Translations under genes and position numbers: made by a program
Notes under the pieces: generated by a model
The model's input: the letters and a program-made list of their open reading frames with translations, nothing else
Told to the model about the DNA's origin: nothing
Databases searched by the model: none
NCBI GenBank assembly: GCA_038209965.1
Contig: JBBQXF010000101.1
Location: 1 to 17,021 of the forward strand
Length of the DNA: 17,021 bases
From: JALONO01 sp038209965
Lineage (GTDB): Bacteria; Bacteroidota; Bacteroidia; Cytophagales; Thermoflexibacteraceae
Direction: 5' to 3'
Shown: positions 13,448 to 17,021 of the stretch, in pieces
Layout: the number at the start of each line of letters is the position of its first letter
How positions within the stretch are numbered: the stretch's first letter is position 1

Positions 13448-14422
13448 ATGACTCTGAACTTAACCAACATTCAAGCGCCCATTGCGCACGAAATGGACAT
13501 CTTCGAGAAGAAGTTCCGCGATTCGGTGAAAACACGGGTAGCCCTGTTGGATCGGGTGATGAGTTACATTGTCAAGACCAAGGGCAAACAAATGCGCCCC
13601 ATGTTCGTGTTTCTCACTGCTGGCATGTGTGGCCAGATTAACGAAGCTACGCACCGGGGCGCGGCCATGATCGAGCTGTTGCACACAGCCACACTGGTCC
13701 ATGACGATGTGGTGGACGACTCGAGCCACCGCCGGGGCTTCTTTTCCATCAATGCCCTGTGGAAAAACAAAATCGCGGTATTGGTGGGCGATTACCTGCT
13801 GTCCCGGGGCTTGCTGCTGGCCGTAGAACACGGGGACTTCGATCTGCTCACCATCATGTCGCGGGCGGTGCGCGAAATGAGCGAGGGCGAGCTGCTCCAA
13901 ATGGAAAAAGCCCGGGCACTGGACATCACCGAAGCGGTCTATTTTGAAATCATCCGCCAGAAAACGGCCACCCTCATCTCGTCTTGCTGCGGGGTTGGGG
14001 CCAGTTCTTCTGGGGCGGACCGCCAAGTTGTGGAACAGATGCGACTTTTTGGGGAAAAGATAGGCATAGCTTTCCAGATCAAGGACGATCTGTTCGACTA
14101 CGGCAATGCCGAGATCGGCAAACCGGTGGGCATCGACATCAAGGAGAAAAAGATGACCCTGCCATTGATTTATGCCCTCCAAAAAGCTACTTGGCTAGAA
14201 AAAAGGCACATCATCAATTTGGTAAAGAATGAGAGTGAAAAACCCAAAAAAGTGGCCGAAGTAATTGCCTTTGTAAAAAAGTCGGGCGGGATAGAATACG
14301 CAACCGAGGCCATGCACCAGTATTACGCCGAGGCATTGCTGATCATTGCCCATTTTCCCGATTCGCCCCACAAGGCCTCTCTCAAAGATTTGGTGAAATA
14401 TTCAATTGAACGGGTGAAGTAA
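13448..14422 (+). CDS. All-trans polyprenyl diphosphate synthase (long chain)
   Basis: A 324-residue prenyl-chain elongase that condenses isopentenyl diphosphate onto allylic diphosphates, most likely making the side chain of menaquinone. Start ATG 13448 (MTLNLTNIQAPIAHEMD) is chosen because the longer frame begins at a TTG inside the prc terminator. GKQMRP precedes the first Asp-rich motif D86-D-V-V-D90 (LVHDDVVDDSSHRRG), and the second is D213-D-L-F-D217 (QIKDDLFDYGNAEIGKPVG). KTATLISSCC lies between them. The residues four and five before the first motif are Thr and Ala, not aromatic, which favours long products (C35-C40) over farnesyl diphosphate. Octaprenyl/heptaprenyl specificity cannot be fixed from sequence. 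It is transcribed alone. Confidence 0.93.
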   Translation: MTLNLTNIQAPIAHEMDIFEKKFRDSVKTRVALLDRVMSYIVKTKGKQMRPMFVFLTAGMCGQINEATHRGAAMIELLHTATLVHDDVVDDSSHRRGFFSINALWKNKIAVLVGDYLLSRGLLLAVEHGDFDLLTIMSRAVREMSEGELLQMEKARALDITEAVYFEIIRQKTATLISSCCGVGASSSGADRQVVEQMRLFGEKIGIAFQIKDDLFDYGNAEIGKPVGIDIKEKKMTLPLIYALQKATWLEKRHIINLVKNESEKPKKVAEVIAFVKKSGGIEYATEAMHQYYAEALLIIAHFPDSPHKASLKDLVKYSIERVK

Positions 14423-15226
14423 CGCACTTTATCACAAAATGGCGAGGTTTGTTGGCAATTTGAAATGACAGGGTAATGAAAATTTCATTGGCACAGACAA
14501 AACCAATTAGAGGCGACATTTCAGCTAATATTGTCACCCATAAAAGATTAATTCACCTCGCTATTTCATACAAGGCAGGTGCTATTTTTCCCCTGAGCTT
14601 TCTGTGACCGGCTATGAGCCCAAACTTGCAATAGATTTGGCAACCACTCAAGACGACCCAAAATTTGGGGACTTCCAAACAATTAGTAACACAAATAAAA
14701 TTGCCATCGGAATTGGTGTGCCGACAAAGACAAATTCGGGCCTACAACTCAGTCAATGTGGCTGCTATTTAAGCCGCATTAATCATGTCCGCAGGGACAA
14801 ACTGGGGATTAAAAAAACCGGGTCATTCTGGCTAATTTTATTGCATTTTCGAGGTTCCACTGGGCTTTGAAAATAGCCTTCAGAACGGGAAGGCCCAGCT
14901 TGGGGGAACCGCACCCCCACGGGCCAAACCTATTGTGGGGCAGGGTATGAGACGCCCCTCGGGGCAGGCAGCTACTGCCCTTTCGGGGCTGACCTTGACA
15001 CTTGGCGGATCAGTCCCTGCGATGGCAGACATATTGCTTTTAGCGTCTTAAACAATATACTTACATTTGGAGCGGATAAACTGCAACCCAAACAGATCGC
15101 AAGGCTTTCTAGATTTAGCATCAAATCTGTTAACATTTTGTTTTCCGTAACTCAAAATTTTAATGCACTTTCAATGCTTTCTCATTTTTTATTTGACCGA
15201 CGTATTGTTACCACACAGTCATTATT
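14423..15226. other. 804-bp region without a convincing gene
   Basis: The only open frame here is 88 codons with a GTG start (14604-14870), with no recognisable motif, no promoter and weak codon bias; I do not call it. The left part is AT-richer and has a 12-bp inverted repeat with one mismatch (14437-14448 / 14555-14566) and a 7-1-7 palindrome AATGAAAATTTCATT (14475-14489). The middle is the GC-rich hairpin array listed separately. The right part is AT-rich, with a TAnnTTTG match TACATTTG at 15062-15069 that could start a long leader for the LD-carboxypeptidase gene. Confidence 0.6.
14870..15040 (+). ncRNA. Possible structured RNA: GC-rich nested hairpin array
   Basis: Successive stems are GCCTT (14875-14879) / AAGGC (14890-14894), GGCCC (14892-14896) / GGGCC (14921-14925) enclosing GGGGG (14902-14906) / CCCCC (14914-14918), and GCCCC (14954-14958) / GGGGC (14985-14989) enclosing GGGCAG (14962-14967) / CTGCCC (14975-14980). 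The last is CTGCgatgGCAG (15017-15028), followed by T-rich sequence. GGGGC recurs at 14937, 14961 and 14985, exactly 24 nt apart, so alternative pairings with the single GCCCC are possible. No known RNA family is recognised; strand and boundaries are guesses. Confidence 0.25.
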
Positions 15227-16171
15227 ATGATTATTCCCAAGCGTTTGCAACCTGGCAGCACCATCGGGCTGATCAGCCCGGCCGGGGCCATGTACGACGC
15301 GGAAAACTTCGAAGTGGCCATTGAAAATTTGGTGGGCCTGGGGCTGAAGGTGAAGCTTGGCCAGCACTTGCGGGCGCGGCGCGGCTACTTGGCCGGCACC
15401 GATGCCCAGCGCGCCGCCGACCTGAACGCCATGTTTGCCGATTCTGCCGTGGCTGGGATCATCGCCATGCGCGGGGGCTATGGCTGTGGGCGGATCTTGC
15501 CCTTGGTCGACTATGAGAACATTGCCCAAAACCCCAAAATATTGATCGGTTATAGCGATGTTACCGCCCTGCTGCTGGCCGTCCACCAGCGCACTGGCTT
15601 GGTCACTTTCCACGGCCCGGTGGCCAACGGTGGGTTCAATGGTTTTACCGCCCAATACTTTTGCCAAGTGCTGATGGCTGCCGAGGCGGTGATCTGCCAA
15701 AACCCGGCCCAAAAAGGGGACAGCCTAGTCCAAGTCAATGATCGGATCCGCACTATCTGCCCCGGCAAAGCAACCGGGGTGCTGGCCGGGGGCAACCTAA
15801 CTGTGCTCTGCTCCATTATCGGGTCTGGTTTTTTGCCCGACTGGACCGATAAAATTTTATTTATTGAGGATATCAACGAAGAAGTTTACAAAATAGATCG
15901 GATGCTGACCCAACTCAAACTGGCGGGCATCCTAGCGCGTTTGCGGGGCGTAGTGGTGGGAAAATTTACGGGGTGCAGTCCCGCCCAAAGTTATGGCAGC
16001 CTGACGTTGGACGAAGTATTGGACGAGCACTTGGGGAGGCTGGGCATTCCAGTGTTTGCCGGATCGATGATTGGCCACATCCCCGCCAAGTTCACCATTC
16101 CCATCGGGTTGGAGGCCGAGATGGATGCTTCCTTGGGCACCATTGCCCTGGCCCGGCCGGCCGTGTGGTAA
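15227..16171 (+). CDS. ldcA: LD-carboxypeptidase (peptidase S66)
   Basis: A 314-residue enzyme that removes the terminal D-alanine from murein tetrapeptides (L,D bond) during peptidoglycan recycling, normally in the cytoplasm; no signal peptide is present, as expected. The nucleophile elbow GYSDVTALLLAV gives S110. The other triad members are E214 (LFIEDINEEVYKIDR) and H284 (MIGHIPAKFTIPIG). This matches the Ser-Glu-His arrangement and spacing of Pseudomonas LdcA (S115/E217/H285). RGGYGCGRILPLVDY is the conserved N-terminal substrate loop. Start ATG 15227 gives the family-typical opening (PKRLQPGSTIGLISPAGA). Microcin-C-resistance MccF proteins share the fold, but the length and segments fit a housekeeping LdcA. 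Confidence 0.93.
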   Translation: MIIPKRLQPGSTIGLISPAGAMYDAENFEVAIENLVGLGLKVKLGQHLRARRGYLAGTDAQRAADLNAMFADSAVAGIIAMRGGYGCGRILPLVDYENIAQNPKILIGYSDVTALLLAVHQRTGLVTFHGPVANGGFNGFTAQYFCQVLMAAEAVICQNPAQKGDSLVQVNDRIRTICPGKATGVLAGGNLTVLCSIIGSGFLPDWTDKILFIEDINEEVYKIDRMLTQLKLAGILARLRGVVVGKFTGCSPAQSYGSLTLDEVLDEHLGRLGIPVFAGSMIGHIPAKFTIPIGLEAEMDASLGTIALARPAVW

Positions 16172-16252
16172 GCGATCACCCGTAAACTGCTCTCGGTGGG
16201 CCAGAACGCAGCCAAAAAGTGAGGCACCGGATCCATGATTGGCCACCACCAA

Positions 16253-16271
16253 CGGGCGGTGCTCGGTTTTT
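16253..16271 (+). terminator. Weak candidate terminator after ldcA
   Basis: CGGGC (16253-16257) pairs with GCTCG (16261-16265, one G-U pair) around a 3-nt loop and is followed by TTTTT (16267-16271). The stem is short, and it lies 82 nt past the ldcA stop. Confidence 0.3.
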
Positions 16272-16392
16272 GGGTCAAAGTTGCCGGAGAGTTTAATTTA
16301 TCGTAGAATTTTGGGGTTTGGGGCTCAGCCGCCTCAAGACAGCCGGTGCATTAGCTTCAGCATCATAAATGAGCAACCGGAATCCATGAAAG

Positions 16393-16465
16393 TGACCCCG
16401 GCAGGGGTCGAACCTGCAACCTACTGCTTAGAAGGCAGTTGCTCTATCCATTGAGCTACGAGATC
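16393..16465 (-). tRNA. tRNA-Arg (anticodon TCT)
   Basis: A 73-nt cloverleaf on the minus strand: acceptor GATCTCG / CGGGGTC (with G-U pairs), D arm GCTC...GAGC, anticodon stem ACTGC / GCAGT around CTTCTAA, and T arm GCAGG TTCGACC CCTGC. The discriminator is A, and CCA is not encoded. It reads AGA codons and is the last gene of a three-tRNA run. Confidence 0.95.
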
Positions 16466-16492
16466 GAAGGAGGATATAGGAAGGGAAAATAG

Positions 16493-16566
16493 TCGGGGAG
16501 ACAGGATTCGAACCTGCGACCACCTGGTCCCAAACCAGGTACGCTACCGGACTGCGCTACTCCCCG
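16493..16566 (-). tRNA. tRNA-Pro (anticodon TGG)
   Basis: A 74-nt cloverleaf on the minus strand with a perfect 7-bp acceptor CGGGGAG / CTCCCCG, anticodon stem ACCTGG / CCAGGT around TTTGGGA, T arm CAGG TTCGAAT CCTG, and discriminator A without encoded CCA. It lies 27 nt upstream of tRNA-Arg and 28 nt downstream of tRNA-Ser, so all three are probably one transcript. Confidence 0.96.
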
Positions 16567-16593
16567 AAGTTTCTAAAAACAGGCAATATAAAA

Positions 16594-16685
<92 letters not shown>

Positions 16686-16712
16686 TTAAAGACGGCTTTC
16701 AAAAAACGTGTG

Positions 16713-16742
16713 CAAAATTAAGCATTATTTTATTTCAGCCAA
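16713..16742 (-). promoter_or_regulatory. Promoter of the Ser-Pro-Arg tRNA operon
   Basis: TTG (16742-16740) and TAATTTTG (16720-16713) on the minus strand are separated by 19 nt, an exact match to the Bacteroidota consensus. The predicted start near 16706 leaves about 20 nt before tRNA-Ser. Confidence 0.75.
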
Positions 16743-16785
16743 GCATTTGGCCAAAAAAAACCAAGTTTTTTTGGCCAAATGCTTG
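16740..16785. terminator. 20-bp perfect hairpin, probable terminator or boundary element
   Basis: CAAGCATTTGGCCAAAAAAA (16740-16759) pairs perfectly with 16766-16785 around a 6-nt loop. The inner stem is A/T-only, and CCCGTTTTT follows on the plus strand (T run 16790-16794). No plus-strand gene lies just upstream, and its left end overlaps the -33 TTG of the tRNA promoter. It may insulate the tRNA promoter from neighbouring transcription. Confidence 0.55.
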
Positions 16786-16835
16786 CCCGTTTTTAGAACA
16801 TTCGCCCTTAACCGGATCCATGATCCTCACTGTCA

Positions 16836-17021
16836 ATGCTCAAGAGAATTGAAAAGTTCCTGCTCCTTGTTTTTTTTCTTCCCACTTTTTTGGCATCTGC
16901 CGATGAGATTACGTTGCTGACGGCACTTGAGCAAAAGAAAATCCAAGTCACCGCCTCGGGTACGGGGAGTTATCAAGGGCTGGGTATTCAGTTGGTGATC
17001 CGAAATTTGGGCACCGACCAA
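16836..17021 (+). CDS. Secreted protein of unknown function, N-terminus only
   Basis: A frame open from ATG 16836 to the window edge (62 codons). Residues 1-22 form a signal peptide (MLKRIEKFLLLVFFLPTFLASA), followed by DEITLLTALEQKKIQVTASG and GSYQGLGIQLVIRNLGTDQ. The block 'ITL..AL.QKKI.V.A.GTG.YQG..+.L.I.NL' resembles the opening of a Bacteroidota extracellular beta-sandwich family that I remember but cannot name with confidence. The opposite-strand frame over the same bases is a shadow: the plus frame has the signal peptide and a sensible composition. No clear -7 element is seen between the 20-bp hairpin and this start. Confidence 0.65.
   Translation, partial: MLKRIEKFLLLVFFLPTFLASADEITLLTALEQKKIQVTASGTGSYQGLGIQLVIRNLGTDQ

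Noticed and set aside
14604..14870. 88-codon open frame with GTG start
   Set aside because: No recognisable motif, no -7 element or conserved start context, composition unlike the neighbouring genes, and it runs into the hairpin array. Probably a chance frame or badly decayed gene.
14937..14989. CRISPR array
   Set aside because: The 24-nt period involves only 5-8 conserved bases in three units, with no spacers or cas genes.
14931..14990. FMN riboswitch
   Set aside because: Only the GGGGCAGGGT start resembles it; the conserved downstream core (CCGGCGGU and paired regions) is missing and the following gene is not a flavin gene.
15932..16252. Minus-strand frame opposite and beyond the ldcA end, with a protein-like stretch (PLVVANHGSGASLFGCVLA)
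   Set aside because: The frame has no start signal and continues antisense through ldcA, which has a full catalytic triad. The stretch faintly recalls the C-terminus of ketoacyl synthases, but that is too weak to call a pseudogene.
16811..16824. 14-bp direct repeat with 16226-16239 as a possible attachment site
   Set aside because: A 14-base match is expected about once by chance in a window this size, and there is no integrase. The tRNA genes lie between the copies, but neither copy overlaps a tRNA 3' end.

Overview
The window looks like a chromosomal stretch from a member of the Bacteroidota, probably near Cytophagales or Chitinophagales, with moderately high GC in its genes. Four things support this. 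Genes lack clear Shine-Dalgarno sites. At least six intergenic regions carry the Bacteroidota -7 promoter element TAnnTTTG, three of them with a TTG 19-20 nt upstream. The protein content is typical: an M16 peptidase, a TonB receptor with a carboxypeptidase-regulatory-like N-terminal domain, small Bacteroidota-type lipoproteins, a long Prc protease and an all-trans polyprenyl synthase. The species cannot be named from this sequence.

Layout. 1-128 is the C-terminus of an M16-type peptidase, followed at once by thyA (150-944). An unrecognised 201-residue protein (1016-1621) faces a minus-strand run (1641-3808) of a polytopic Gpi18-like glycosyltransferase, a hotdog acyl-CoA thioesterase and an acylphosphatase. 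A DUF481-type outer-membrane beta-barrel protein (3909-4754) diverges from that run, followed by an orphan 125-residue protein (4914-5291) with a very clear promoter and a strong bidirectional terminator.

The most distinctive block is 5457-9281, all on the minus strand. A ZnuD-like TonB-dependent receptor is followed 26 nt later by a small lipoprotein, and a second, paralogous lipoprotein lies just upstream of the receptor as a separate unit. The receptor promoter contains a 15-bp 7-1-7 inverted repeat (TGCAACATAATTGCA) between its -33 and -7 elements, the usual size and place for a Fur/Zur-family repressor site. The promoter also shows that translation most likely starts at a GTG at 8362 and not at the ATG at 8407. 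I infer a metal- or metallophore-uptake module with two surface-lipoprotein partners. The ligand is not proven.

Next come a GH29 alpha-L-fucosidase with a C-terminal F5/8-type domain (minus) and, divergently, the prc tail-specific protease, a textbook terminator, a long-chain polyprenyl diphosphate synthase and, after about 800 bp without a convincing gene, an LD-carboxypeptidase (S66). That gap holds a GC-rich array of nested hairpins that could be a structured RNA. The right end has a minus-strand tRNA operon (Ser-GCT, Pro-TGG, Arg-TCT) with a perfect promoter, a 20-bp perfect hairpin, and the start of a secreted plus-strand protein cut by the window edge.

Most genes are housekeeping. The receptor/lipoprotein module, the hairpin-rich gap and the inverted-repeat element between the fucosidase and prc genes are the parts worth following up.
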